64,000 bases of DNA from Candidatus Flexifilum affinis (lineage in GTDB: Bacteria; Chloroflexota; Anaerolineae; Aggregatilineales; Phototrophicaceae). Both the position numbers and the translations under genes were made by a program. Shown piece after piece: positions 44,780 to 53,046 of this stretch. Within the stretch, counting starts at the first letter, position 1. Each line of letters opens with the position of its first letter. Location: assembly GCA_016713325.1 (NCBI GenBank), contig JADJPJ010000002.1, forward strand, positions 806,001 through 870,000, written 5' to 3'. The notes beneath the pieces were generated by a model. That model searched no databases. It had not been told where the DNA came from and was given only the letters and a program-made list of their open reading frames with translations.

Positions 44780-45712
44780 TTGAGGGGCTACGTGCTTCGT
44801 CGACTGCTGCTGATGATCCCCACGATGCTCGCGATTTTCACCATCACGTTCTTTCTCATGCATGCGACCCCCGGGAGCCCGTGGGACAATTCGGGGCGTC
44901 CGCTTCCCCAGCACGTCATCGAAAACCTCGATGCCAAGTACGGGTTGGACAAACCCATCATAGAGCAGTACTTCATCTTCTTGTGGGGAATACTCTCACG
45001 CGGTGACCTGGGCGACTCGTATACCCGTGCCGGGCAGTCGGTCAGCGGCATTCTCATCGAACATTTTCCAGTGTCGCTTCAGTTAGGGTTACTGGCGATG
45101 ACCTTCGCGGTCATCGTTGGTCTAACTCTGGGGCTGCTCGGGGCGCTCCGCCCCAACTCTCCCCTGGACTATCTGACCACATTTCTCTCGGTCGTGGGAA
45201 TCTCTACCCCCAGCTATGTTGCTGCAACTCTGATGGTCATTCTATTTTCCCTCTGGCTGGGTTGGCTGCCCACCGGTGGCTGGGATGGCATCTTCTCGAA
45301 TCGTGTGATTATCCCGGTGATTGCGCTTGGTCTCGGTCCAATGGCGACGATGGCCCGATATACGCGCTCGGCTGTGCTTGAAGTTCTGTCACAGGATTAC
45401 GTGCGCACAGCCCATGCCAAGGGAGTCGCTGTCCGCAATGTCCATATCCGCCATGTGCTGCCCAACGCACTGATTTCAGTGGTCACCGTTGCCGGGATTA
45501 GCCTGGTTAATGTGGTGGCAGGATCATTTTTTGTCGAGTCGATTCTGAACATACCTGGAATTGGGCGTTACTTTGTCACGTCGGTCACCGGGCGCGACTA
45601 TCCGGTCATCATTGGCACGACGCTGCTCTATGCGGTGTTGGTGATGGTCATGAACTTCATCATCGACATTGCCTATACACTGCTCGACCCTCGAATCAAG
45701 TTCGGACAATGA
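44780..45712 (+). CDS. Peptide/opine ABC transporter permease, DppB type
   Basis: Inner-membrane permease of 310 aa starting at TTG 44780. Six helices; the N-terminal MRGYVLRRLLLMIPTMLAIF and the EAA-type loop HAKGVAVRNVHIRHVLPNAL are diagnostic of the DppB/OppB family. Pairs with the DppC-like protein that overlaps its stop by four bases. The imported solute is presumably the substrate of the surrounding hydrolases. Confidence 0.93.
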   Translation: MRGYVLRRLLLMIPTMLAIFTITFFLMHATPGSPWDNSGRPLPQHVIENLDAKYGLDKPIIEQYFIFLWGILSRGDLGDSYTRAGQSVSGILIEHFPVSLQLGLLAMTFAVIVGLTLGLLGALRPNSPLDYLTTFLSVVGISTPSYVAATLMVILFSLWLGWLPTGGWDGIFSNRVIIPVIALGLGPMATMARYTRSAVLEVLSQDYVRTAHAKGVAVRNVHIRHVLPNALISVVTVAGISLVNVVAGSFFVESILNIPGIGRYFVTSVTGRDYPVIIGTTLLYAVLVMVMNFIIDIAYTLLDPRIKFGQ

Positions 45713-46674
45713 TGGACATCCTTGGAAAACCTGCCGTAGCGGCTATTGACGTCCCGCGGCCACGGCGCCGCAGCCCGACCTGGCGATTCGTCCGGCGTTT
45801 CGCGCGCAACAAAGCCGCTGCCGGAAGCGCGGTAATCGTCATGCTTCTGGCCGTGATGGCTGTCTTCGCGCCGCAGATTGCGCCGTACGACTATGAAGAG
45901 GTCAACTTCACGGCCATAACAGCTGCGCCATCGAGCGACTACCTGTTGGGAACCGATGCGCTCGGTCGTGACATGCTGTCACGCCTGATCTACGGGGCGC
46001 GAGTCTCGCTGTTTGTGAGCCTCATTGCCCAGTTCGTGATCATCATGGTTGGCGTGCCTGTCGGGATTGTCTCCGGCTATTTCGGCGGATGGGTCGATCT
46101 GGTGATCCAGCGGATTGTCGACGTTCTGTACGCATTCCCATCCCTTTTGTTCATCATCATCATCATGACCTACCTACAGGGAAACCTGGGTGAGTCCGAT
46201 ACCGCACTGGCGGCTGTCCTGTCAGACGTGAACGACTCTACAGGCGGTCTGTTGGGCGTGCTGATAGCTCTTGGATTGGTTTTCTGGCTGACCATATCCC
46301 GGATCGTACGCGGCGAGGTACTTGCGCTAAAGGAGAAGGAATTCATCCTGGCCGCCCGCGCGATCGGCGGGACGAGCCTTCACATCATGATGCGGCATAT
46401 CCTTCCGAACATCATGGCGCCCGTTCTGGTCGCGATCGCGTTCGGAATCCCGAACGTCATCATGCTGGAGGCTGGCCTGTCGTATCTGGGCCTGGGTACA
46501 AAACCCCCGGTGCCCTCCTGGGGACTCATGATCGCCGAAGGCGTGAAGAGTTTCCGCTCATTTCCACATCTGCTTATCTCGCCGGGGTTGACGCTCGCCA
46601 TCACGCTACTGTCCTTCAACTACCTGGGTGACGGAATCAGGCAGGCGCTCGATCCGTCGCTGAGGAATGATTGA
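45709..46674 (+). CDS. Peptide/opine ABC transporter permease, DppC type
   Basis: Second permease, 321 aa, ATGA-coupled to DppB. It has an N-terminal cytoplasmic stretch (RRRSPTWRFVRRFARNKAA), the DppC luminal segment YLLGTDALGRDMLSRLIYGA, and the EAA loop AARAIGGTSLHIMMRHILPN. Neither a DppD nor a DppF ATPase gene follows; the next gene is an amidohydrolase. The transporter must use ATPases encoded elsewhere, or the ATPases were lost. Confidence 0.93.
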   Translation: MMDILGKPAVAAIDVPRPRRRSPTWRFVRRFARNKAAAGSAVIVMLLAVMAVFAPQIAPYDYEEVNFTAITAAPSSDYLLGTDALGRDMLSRLIYGARVSLFVSLIAQFVIIMVGVPVGIVSGYFGGWVDLVIQRIVDVLYAFPSLLFIIIIMTYLQGNLGESDTALAAVLSDVNDSTGGLLGVLIALGLVFWLTISRIVRGEVLALKEKEFILAARAIGGTSLHIMMRHILPNIMAPVLVAIAFGIPNVIMLEAGLSYLGLGTKPPVPSWGLMIAEGVKSFRSFPHLLISPGLTLAITLLSFNYLGDGIRQALDPSLRND

Positions 46675-46711
46675 CGCCCGGCTTTGCGAAACGCCACAAG
46701 GAGGAATTGTC

Positions 46712-47935
46712 GTGAAACTGCTATTTAACGTGGGAAGCTTGATCGACGGCACCGGATCACCGCTGCGCAAGAACATGTCCGTGCTGGTCGAAGGGGGGCG
46801 CATTACGCGTATTGGCGCTCAGGGGACCATTGACGCTGAGGGGGCAACCGTTATCGATGCGCCTGACCAGACGCTCATCCCTGGCTTGATCGACACCCAC
46901 TTCCATCTGTTTCTGCTTCTTCTCAAGCCGGTCGGTGGGGCGAGCGAAGTCACCCACATGACAGACGAAATGATCGCCACCAGGGTCTTCAAAGCCGCTA
47001 ACGCTGCGAAAGTCTGGCTTCAGATGGGGGTGACGACGGTTCGCGACGCAGGGGCCGGTGAGTTTCTGGCGGGGGCGATGCAAGAGGCGATTCGGGACGG
47101 CTATACGCCGGGCCCGCGGGTCATCGCGAGTGGGCCGCTGATCGCCCAGACGGGTGGCTTCCGGCCAGGAAGTGGGAGCCACGGTGTTGAGGTCACGGGG
47201 GTGGACGAGGCTCGCCGAGAAGCACGGTTGCACCTCAAAGCCGGCGTGGACGTGGTGAAGATCTATGGGGCTTCGACGATTGGCGGTGGTGGCGGACGAC
47301 TGATCTCCGAGCCAGGCTGGACGCAGTTCACAGTTGAGGAAATGCGCGCAATCGTGGAAGAGGCTCACAAGCCCGGACGTCTTACGTCGTGCCATACCGG
47401 GAGCGCTCAGTCGATTAAGAACGCCATTATGGCTGGGGTCGACTTCATCGACCATGCCACCTATATGGATCAGGAATGCATCGACATGCTTCTGGCGACC
47501 AATACGCCCATCGTGCCCACTCAGGCCATCGCCTGGAGTCTTGAGCATTTTGGGGAGAAGATGGGGTTTGGCCCACACATTGCCCGAAAGAGCGCGGAAG
47601 TCAGCGCTGTCTCAATGGAGTGCTTGGCCAAAGCGTACAAGGCCGGCGTCCGCATTGCCGCAGGCACAGATGCGGACAATCCCCATGCTTCTCTGGCCAA
47701 GGAATGTGAATTGCTGGTGGAGATCGGGATGTCCAATATGGAAGCGCTGGTCGCGGCGACAAAGACCGCGGCCGAGATCCTGCGACTTGATGCGACGCTT
47801 GGCACTGTTGAAACTGGCAAGATCGCCGACGTGGTTCTGCTCGATCGCAATCCGCTCGACGATATCCGCAATCTCACGACCGTAGCACGCGTATTCCAGT
47901 CCGGCAAGGAAGTGTCGATCCCCTCTACGATCTGA
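46712..47935 (+). CDS. Metal-dependent amidohydrolase (third of the operon)
   Basis: A 407-aa hydrolase. The GTG at 46712 is chosen because AAGGAGGAATT lies just before it; a longer frame begins at 46667 inside the permease gene. All metal ligands are present: LIDTHFHLFLL (HxH), DVVKIYGAS (Lys), SCHTGSAQS and FIDHATYMDQE (His), AAGTDADNPH (Asp). It is related to the enzyme at 40532 but diverged, so the operon can probably hydrolyse two related bonds. The ending KIADVVLLDRNPLDDIRNL is the usual small-domain return of the family. Confidence 0.92.
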   Translation: MKLLFNVGSLIDGTGSPLRKNMSVLVEGGRITRIGAQGTIDAEGATVIDAPDQTLIPGLIDTHFHLFLLLLKPVGGASEVTHMTDEMIATRVFKAANAAKVWLQMGVTTVRDAGAGEFLAGAMQEAIRDGYTPGPRVIASGPLIAQTGGFRPGSGSHGVEVTGVDEARREARLHLKAGVDVVKIYGASTIGGGGGRLISEPGWTQFTVEEMRAIVEEAHKPGRLTSCHTGSAQSIKNAIMAGVDFIDHATYMDQECIDMLLATNTPIVPTQAIAWSLEHFGEKMGFGPHIARKSAEVSAVSMECLAKAYKAGVRIAAGTDADNPHASLAKECELLVEIGMSNMEALVAATKTAAEILRLDATLGTVETGKIADVVLLDRNPLDDIRNLTTVARVFQSGKEVSIPSTI

Positions 47936-47979
47936 GTGATTTCTTTGAGAAGGTCCACTAATCCCTGAGAGGCGATGCG

Positions 47980-48747
47980 ATGGCTGGCAGGAAGGAACGC
48001 ATTGAGACGACGGCTGCCCCGGCGTCAACAGGATTTCGATCTCAAGGGCTGATCGCCGGCGGCCTGTTCTTTGCTGCCGGCCAGATCGGGGCCGAAATGC
48101 AGCGCGGTGGCATCGTGAGAGAGCCCAGCACCGATATGGGAGAGGCCGTGAGCATCACCCTGGGACACCTTGAGCAGGTGACATTAGCGGCCGATCTGGA
48201 TCGGCGCAATGTGTTCGAGGTTTCGGCATTTCCAAAGGAGACAGGCAGCCGGGAACGAATCTACCAGGAGGTGGTGCGCTATTTGGGCTTTGAGCCGGCG
48301 CTTTTCAACTATCACGAAGTTCAGGACGTTGCGATGCACGCCATGATCGAGATGGATTGGATGGCTGTTGCCGAACCGAGCTTGACGGTGCAAGAGGCGG
48401 CGGAATGGCTGCGACCGCTTGGTAGCGGACTATCGAATGAGACCATCTCAAGGGGCCCCTTCAGCATATGGAATGGCCTTGCTGGTCATGGCGACAATCT
48501 TGCAGAGGCGTCGAGGGCAGTTCTTGGGGACCTGAAAGCCCGCCTGGAGGCTCAAGGCGGTGAACTCAACGACCTGGTGAAGCTCACCGTTCACCTGGAT
48601 GCATTCGAGCCCTATCCAATGTTCAATGAGGTGACGAAGGAATACTTCCAGAAGATTATTCCCCCGGTTCGTTCTGTGCTCGTGGATCCGGCGCTGACCG
48701 GCAGCGCCAAGATCGTGATCGATGTCTTGGCGCTGAAGCCTCAATGA
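47980..48747 (+). CDS. Double RidA/YjgF-like protein
   Basis: A 255-aa protein in which two YjgF/RidA-like halves can be seen. The first opens with GLIAGGLFFAAGQIGAEMQ. The second contains LGDLKARLEAQGGELNDLVK, then LTVHLDAFEPYPMFNEVTKE and PPVRSVLVDPALTGSAKIVI. RidA enzymes hydrolyse reactive imine/enamine intermediates to ketones; members in catabolic operons handle aminoacrylate-like products. The Arg of the active site is kept in PVRS; the second acidic residue is Asp rather than Glu. It is 44 bases after the amidohydrolase and 52 before the M29-like gene. Confidence 0.78.
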   Translation: MAGRKERIETTAAPASTGFRSQGLIAGGLFFAAGQIGAEMQRGGIVREPSTDMGEAVSITLGHLEQVTLAADLDRRNVFEVSAFPKETGSRERIYQEVVRYLGFEPALFNYHEVQDVAMHAMIEMDWMAVAEPSLTVQEAAEWLRPLGSGLSNETISRGPFSIWNGLAGHGDNLAEASRAVLGDLKARLEAQGGELNDLVKLTVHLDAFEPYPMFNEVTKEYFQKIIPPVRSVLVDPALTGSAKIVIDVLALKPQ

Positions 48748-48799
48748 GCCAACGCTGCCCTGGCAAACGTGTTTTCTGGTTGAGGAGGTAGGGAGAGGT

Positions 48800-49810
48800 A
48801 TGTCCATTCGCAGTGAGTTTGAACCGGGTGCGAGAACTGCAGTAGAAACATGCCTGGCGATTAATCGTTCGGATCGCGTGATTGTCTTCACCGACGAACC
48901 CACGTATGCCATCGGGGACGCCTTGCGGCAGGTGGCGGAAGAAACTGGGGCGCAGGTTCTGATCAAGACTCTGGAGTCGATCGGCCCACGTCCTTTGCTT
49001 GAGGTTCCGCAATCCTTATGGACGTTCCTGGAAGAATATCAGCCGACGGCGACTTTCTTTGCGGCGTCGGGCCAGAAGGGTGAGATCCGTTTTCGCATCC
49101 CTCTGATCGAGACAATGCGGGAGAAGTACAGTATTCGTCATGGTCACATGATCGGCATCACACCAGAGATCATGCAGTCGGGCATGTTGGCCGATTATCA
49201 CAAGGTCGCCAGACGAACTCGTGAAGTCTACGAGCTGGTCAAGCACGCCAGAGAGATTCACGTGACGAGCCGGAGCGGCACTGATCTCATTGGCACGCTT
49301 GACCATCGACGCCTGCGATGGGTGATCTGGGATGGCATGTATCATGAGCCTGCTCACTGGGGAAACCTCCCGGAGGGAGAGACATTTACGTCTCCGGCTA
49401 ATGTGGAGGGCACCATTACCGCCTCCGTTATGGGCGACTTCTTCAGCAAGAAGTATGGCCTGCTGAAGGAGCCGCTTCGTCTTGAGGTCAGAGACGGATG
49501 GCTGACATCGTGTACACATTCCAACGCTGAGATGGCCCTGGAGTTCTGGTCGTATCTCGACGGCGTGGAAAATGGTAGAAGGGTGGGGGAGTTTGCCATT
49601 GGGACAAACGAGTTCCTGGGGAAGCTGATAGGCAATCTCCTGCAGGATGAGAAGTACCCGGGGGTCCACGTTGCGTTCGGCAACCCCTATGCTTTTTACA
49701 CAGGGGCGACCTGGGATAGCCCTGTGCATGTGGATGTGGTGATGGAACAAACCAGTGTGTGGGTCGATGGCAAACCCATCATGGAGGAAGGACAGTTCAT
49801 CTACACGTAG
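48800..49810 (+). CDS. M29/NicX-like metalloenzyme (aminopeptidase superfamily)
   Basis: Protein of 336 aa in the M29 (AmpT) superfamily, which also includes the ring-cleaving dioxygenase NicX and related enzymes. Recognisable are NLPEGETFTSPANVEGTI (metal-site region, compare NLPxGEVFTAP), GRRVGEFAIGTNEF and HVAFGNPYAFYTGATWDSPV, then HVDVVM with the late His-Asp. GGAGGTAGGGAGAGGT precedes the ATG. It is the last gene of the operon, before the IS630 element. Whether it acts as a peptidase or opens a ring is open; the amidohydrolases and RidA in the operon are compatible with either. Confidence 0.8.
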   Translation: MSIRSEFEPGARTAVETCLAINRSDRVIVFTDEPTYAIGDALRQVAEETGAQVLIKTLESIGPRPLLEVPQSLWTFLEEYQPTATFFAASGQKGEIRFRIPLIETMREKYSIRHGHMIGITPEIMQSGMLADYHKVARRTREVYELVKHAREIHVTSRSGTDLIGTLDHRRLRWVIWDGMYHEPAHWGNLPEGETFTSPANVEGTITASVMGDFFSKKYGLLKEPLRLEVRDGWLTSCTHSNAEMALEFWSYLDGVENGRRVGEFAIGTNEFLGKLIGNLLQDEKYPGVHVAFGNPYAFYTGATWDSPVHVDVVMEQTSVWVDGKPIMEEGQFIYT

Positions 49811-49845
49811 CGTAAGGTGCTTGCATTCTCTGATGGAGCACAGAC

Positions 49846-50397
49846 TTAAAGCTCATACAATGCAGGTGGCGCATAGCGAGAGAGCCAGTTAATCGGGAAC
49901 AGAGTGCAGTCCAGGTGATCGAGGAAGGCAGTACAGAGATCGCCAAAATCGGTGCGCGAGTGGTTGTGGCTGATAGCGTCGCGGGTCAGCTCCCAGACAT
50001 GCTCCTGAGGGTTGAGGTCGGGGCAAGCAGGCGGAAAGTAGAGCAGCTCCAAGCGGGGATGGTCGGCCAGCAAGCGCTGTAAGGGGGCGCCGCGATGCCA
50101 GGGAGCGCGATCCAAGAGCAGCAGGATCGGCTGTTCAGGCAGGCAAGTGAGCAGGTGGACCAGGAAATGGCAGGTCATGTCGCTGGTTTGCGCAGGCAGG
50201 GGCAGGACGATGTCCTGTCCGGTGCGGAGGTTGAGCGCACCGTAGAAATGCTGGCAGCGGCGCTGCGGTGTGACCCACACCTGCGGCGTCTGTCCGACCG
50301 GCGACCAGACACGGGTGGTGGTGGCTTGAAAGTACAGGCTCATCTGGTCCATGCTGACTACCCAGCCCGAGGGATGGTCTTGCAGAAAGTCGGTCAC
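49846..50397 (-). CDS. IS630 transposase, ORF B (DDE catalytic domain)
   Basis: Catalytic half of the transposase (183 aa as written from GTG 50397). DDE motif: first Asp in VVSMDQMSLYF, second Asp in ILLLLDRAPWHRG, and the Glu in CPDLNPQEHVWE with the helix that follows. It is normally made as a fusion with ORF A through a -1 frameshift; it has no ribosome site of its own, and the GTG overlaps the stop of ORF A. Confidence 0.92.
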   Translation of the reverse strand: MTDFLQDHPSGWVVSMDQMSLYFQATTTRVWSPVGQTPQVWVTPQRRCQHFYGALNLRTGQDIVLPLPAQTSDMTCHFLVHLLTCLPEQPILLLLDRAPWHRGAPLQRLLADHPRLELLYFPPACPDLNPQEHVWELTRDAISHNHSRTDFGDLCTAFLDHLDCTLFPINWLSRYAPPALYEL

Positions 50398-50915
50398 TTT
50401 TTTTCCAGCTCGGCTTCGAAGGCGGCGATGTCCACCGCTTTCGGGCGCGAGCGATAGACCCGCTCGGCACGCTGGTAACTGAAGCCGCAGGCGTGCAGCA
50501 AGTCGGCATAGGAATCCGGACTTTGGTAGACGACCCCGTACCAGCGCTCGACCGCCACGCTCAGGTCACTGATCGTCCAGAACTCGCCCATGCTGATGGT
50601 CAGGTCGCGCGGACGATACTGATGCAGGTGTTGACGCAAGTCCACCCGTTGTTCCTTCGTCAGCTTGTTGGCATTCCCCCCTTGCCAATGCGACCGCAAG
50701 GCGTCCATCCCACTGGCCTTGTAGTGCTGCGCCCACTGGCGGATGCTGCTCTCCCCACAACCGACGATGTCCATGATCTGCTGTGTCGTCATGCCCGTTC
50801 CGTACAGCCGCACCGCCTGCAGCCGCGTCCGCTCATGGACATCGCGACTCGTCCGTTCCGCTTTGCGAAACGCCTCAACTTCTCGTTCCGTCAGGTGAAA
50901 TTGTCTGCTCGCCAT
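50394..50915 (-). CDS. IS630 transposase, ORF A (HTH DNA-binding domain)
   Basis: N-terminal half (173 aa) with two helix-turn-helix units: TRLQAVRLYGTGMTTQQIMD then IVGCGESSIRQWAQHYKASG, and EFWTISDLSVAVERWYGVVY. The frame ends EAELEKK-stop at the slippery sequence A_AAA_AAG (50403-50397), which joins it to ORF B by a -1 shift. This arrangement is known in the IS630 family. Confidence 0.92.
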   Translation of the reverse strand: MASRQFHLTEREVEAFRKAERTSRDVHERTRLQAVRLYGTGMTTQQIMDIVGCGESSIRQWAQHYKASGMDALRSHWQGGNANKLTKEQRVDLRQHLHQYRPRDLTISMGEFWTISDLSVAVERWYGVVYQSPDSYADLLHACGFSYQRAERVYRSRPKAVDIAAFEAELEKK

Positions 50916-50955
50916 TCCACCAGTTTACTTCATATGTCCTCTTCTTCCTTTATCC

Positions 50956-51120
50956 ATGAGCTTGGGCGCGCACAGCTACGCCTATGTCGGCGAGGAGGGC
51001 GCGTGTCGCAGACGGTGAGCAGCGTCGTCACCCGCTACCTGTGCGACGTGCATCCGCGACTGGCGCAGGTGATCGCCGCGACGAACATTGAGCGCTACCT
51101 TCACGGTCCTCGCGGTTTCT
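50956..51120 (+). pseudogene. RHS-repeat protein remnant
   Basis: The plus strand next to the IS encodes GRVSQTVSSVVTRYLCDVHP, then RLAQVIAATNIERYLHGPRG, in the style of RHS/YD-repeat core sequences of this lineage. Upstream, in another frame, is AHSYAYVGEEG, which would be the preceding repeat; a frameshift near 50997 separates them. No flanking full RHS gene remains in the window. It looks like a fragment left by deletion associated with the IS. Confidence 0.5.
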
Positions 51121-51541
51121 TGTCCTTGGCGAACGGTCACAGCCGGTATTCACTGAAAGTGCGCTCCCTCACCGTAATTGAGTGTCCTCTACCCATCAGC
51201 CGCTGAGCGACGCCGATCAGTGCCGGGTAGCGCTTGCCCGTCTCGTCCTCGATAAACCTGCCTCGCGTGTTCAGCCCAATCCGCTTCGCCATCCCCGGCG
51301 GAGGGAGCATCCGTTCGTGGTTGTTCCAGTTGAGCGGCGTTGTGAGAATGCAGGGTTCGGCGAGAATTCCTTCCGCGCCGTGGTAGTTGTAGATCGACCG
51401 GGTTGACACGCCGAGTCGCTGATCCAGCCACGCCTGGGGATACTGTTTGGGTAAGCAGACTCTCGACCCATCAGATATCCGGTTCAGAAAGAGTAGGTTG
51501 ACGGATCTGGGCCGGCTGCGGATCTGCTGGTCGGGTCCGTA
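51121..51541. other. Degenerate region after the RHS remnant
   Basis: The minus strand holds an open stretch (51137 to about 51466) with helix-turn-helix-like PQAWLDQRLGVSTRSIYNYH and RIGLNTRGRFIEDETGKRYP. It has no clear start site and matches no family I recognise. It is probably a remnant of an older gene. Nothing else was supported in these 420 bases. Confidence 0.3.
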
Positions 51542-51609
51542 CGGGAAAACTTCCCGACTCGTTTTGGGGCCCTGCCCTCATGACAGCGGGAAAAGTCCTC
51601 CTCTACTGT
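51542..51609 (+). promoter_or_regulatory. Promoter with GGGAA/TTCCC palindrome, copy 1
   Basis: GGGAAAACTTCCC (51543-51555), GCCCTCATGACAG (51574-51586), then 17 bases from the TGACAG -35 (51581-51586) to TACTGT (51604-51609), followed by GAG. GGGAAAAG lies between. A near-identical arrangement is at 53047-53112. It precedes the fasciclin gene start by about 45 bases. Confidence 0.65.
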
Positions 51610-51654
51610 GAGAAAGGCAATTTTCGCTGAATGGAAGTCAGGAGGAGGAGCAAG

Positions 51655-52695
51655 ATGGCGTTTTCCGGGAAGTTCTTTCTGCTCACGCTGGCGCTGCTGA
51701 TTGTAGCCGGCGCCGTTGGCGCGCAGAGCGACGAGCCGGCCATGCTGCGCGTGATGCAGTTGTCCTACGTCCTGCACGTAAGTGCGACGATTGACATCCG
51801 GGTCGATGAAGCGGTCATCTTTGAGGGAATCGGCTTTCCGTTTGCGACCGACTATGTGGAACTCGCACCTGGGGACCATACCCTGACCACAATGATCGCG
51901 GATCAGCGCGACGCCACCGCGACGGTGCCAATCGCCCTCGAACCGGGGCATCGGTACAGCGTGGTTATCGAGGGCGACTACACGGACGGAGTAACCTTCG
52001 TAACCGTGGACGAAACGGCACTGCTGGCCGAAGGCGGAGGGAGCAGCGCCATCATCGTCAACCTCTCCGGCCAGCCGATCTCCGACATCGCCGTGGATGG
52101 CGAAGCGGCGCTGGAGAGCGTCGGACCTGACAGTTATGGACTCCTTCCGCTGCCTGCCAAGGAAGTCGTTATCAGCGGGAAGGTGGGCGACCAGACCTAT
52201 TCGGAAACTTTCACACCCCACTCCAACACCGAGTTCCTGATTGCCGTGCGCCAGATGCCGTCCGGTGAACCGCAGATCACTTATCACCGATCCAGCCCGC
52301 TGACGATTGCTGAGTATCTAAGGTCGATCGGGCAGGGAGCGCAGTTTTCAGGCATCGTGGGACACGTCGGCGGGACAGATCTGCTGGAATCCCTGACGGA
52401 TGAAGGCCAATATACTCTGTTTCTGCCGACCAATGACGTACTGAGCCGCCTCACGATCCCTTCTGACGGTGGTGTCGTGCGCGATCTGCTGCTGGGGCAC
52501 GTCATACCGCAGCGGCTGCCACCCTACGATCTCCCTGACCACCAATCGCTTACCACACTCGCAGGCAACATGGTCTCGCTTGATTTCAGTGAGACGGCCA
52601 GCGGCTACTGGGAGATCGGTGGCGTGCCCATCCTGTGGGATGTTCGCCTGGCCAATGGCGTGATCTACGCGATCGACGGAATCGTCGCGCCCTGA
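51655..52695 (+). CDS. Exported DUF4397-fasciclin protein
   Basis: Secreted protein of 346 aa. The ATG at 51655 has GGAGGAGGAGC directly before it and gives a clean signal peptide (MAFSGKFFLLTLALLIVAGA, cleavage VGAQ). An earlier ATG at 51631 is not needed. DUF4397-type beta domains cover residues 25-195 (RVMQLSYVLHVSATIDIRVD). A fasciclin domain at about 205-345 has QYTLFLPTNDVLSRL (H1 box) and NGVIYAIDGIVAP (H2 box). Such proteins bind other proteins or cells at the surface. It shares a promoter motif with the gene at 53162. Confidence 0.9.
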   Translation: MAFSGKFFLLTLALLIVAGAVGAQSDEPAMLRVMQLSYVLHVSATIDIRVDEAVIFEGIGFPFATDYVELAPGDHTLTTMIADQRDATATVPIALEPGHRYSVVIEGDYTDGVTFVTVDETALLAEGGGSSAIIVNLSGQPISDIAVDGEAALESVGPDSYGLLPLPAKEVVISGKVGDQTYSETFTPHSNTEFLIAVRQMPSGEPQITYHRSSPLTIAEYLRSIGQGAQFSGIVGHVGGTDLLESLTDEGQYTLFLPTNDVLSRLTIPSDGGVVRDLLLGHVIPQRLPPYDLPDHQSLTTLAGNMVSLDFSETASGYWEIGGVPILWDVRLANGVIYAIDGIVAP

Positions 52696-52708
52696 AAGGA
52701 GGTCGATT

Positions 52709-53002
52709 ATGTATCCTGATTCCCCTCCCGTTCGACCCCTTGAACCGCTGCTTGCCGACGCTTCTGTCACAGCGATACACATCCGCGAGGACGGGATTCA
52801 CTATGGACAAGCCGGCGTGCTGCGCACCAGCGAAATCCGATTCGAAAGTGATGCCCAGCGCCGGCAGATTGTGAACGCCATTGTCCGAGCCGGCGGCGCG
52901 GTCCTCTCGGCGGACCATCCGGTGGCCGACTGTATTCTGACGGACGGCACACGGGTGCACGCGCAGTATCAACCGCTGAGCATTTCCCTGTACAAAGCGT
53001 GA
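52709..53002 (+). CDS. Stand-alone CpaF N-terminal-like domain protein
   Basis: A 97-aa protein with an excellent ribosome site (AAAGGAGGTCGATT-ATG). PLLADASVTAIHIREDGIHY, then RTSEIRFESDAQRRQIVNAI, ADCILTDGTRVHAQYQPLSI match the N-terminal domain of CpaF/VirB11-type secretion ATPases (pattern PLLxDPxVTDIMVNGxxxI ... DARLPDGSRVNAxxPPLAL). The ATPase domain is missing; the gene ends with a regular stop, so this is not a frameshift. No pilus or Tad genes are in the window. It sits between two exported proteins. Possibly a regulatory or adaptor remnant; function unknown. Confidence 0.75.
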   Translation: MYPDSPPVRPLEPLLADASVTAIHIREDGIHYGQAGVLRTSEIRFESDAQRRQIVNAIVRAGGAVLSADHPVADCILTDGTRVHAQYQPLSISLYKA

Positions 53003-53046
53003 TAACAGCTCCCAGCGGTCCAGACCTTTGACCACGGCGCGTTAAC

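Larger units (their letters stand above)
49846..50963 (-). mobile_element. IS630-family insertion sequence
   Basis: About 1.1 kb, with two overlapping transposase frames on the minus strand. Ends are not certain: AAGCTCAT at 49849 and ATGAGCTT at 50956 are inverted and may be part of, or close to, the terminal repeats. IS630 elements target TA; no clear duplication was fixed by eye. It lies between the catabolic operon and an RHS remnant. Confidence 0.8.

Noticed and set aside
49811..50963. Exact IS ends with TA duplication
   Set aside because: AAGCTCAT/ATGAGCTT is inverted near both ends, but the left copy lies within the end of the transposase gene, so it cannot be assigned as the terminal repeat with confidence.
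50493..51206. Plus-strand open frame of 237 codons across the IS boundary
   Set aside because: First half is antisense to the transposase. Only the segment after about 50997 resembles an RHS remnant and is recorded as such.
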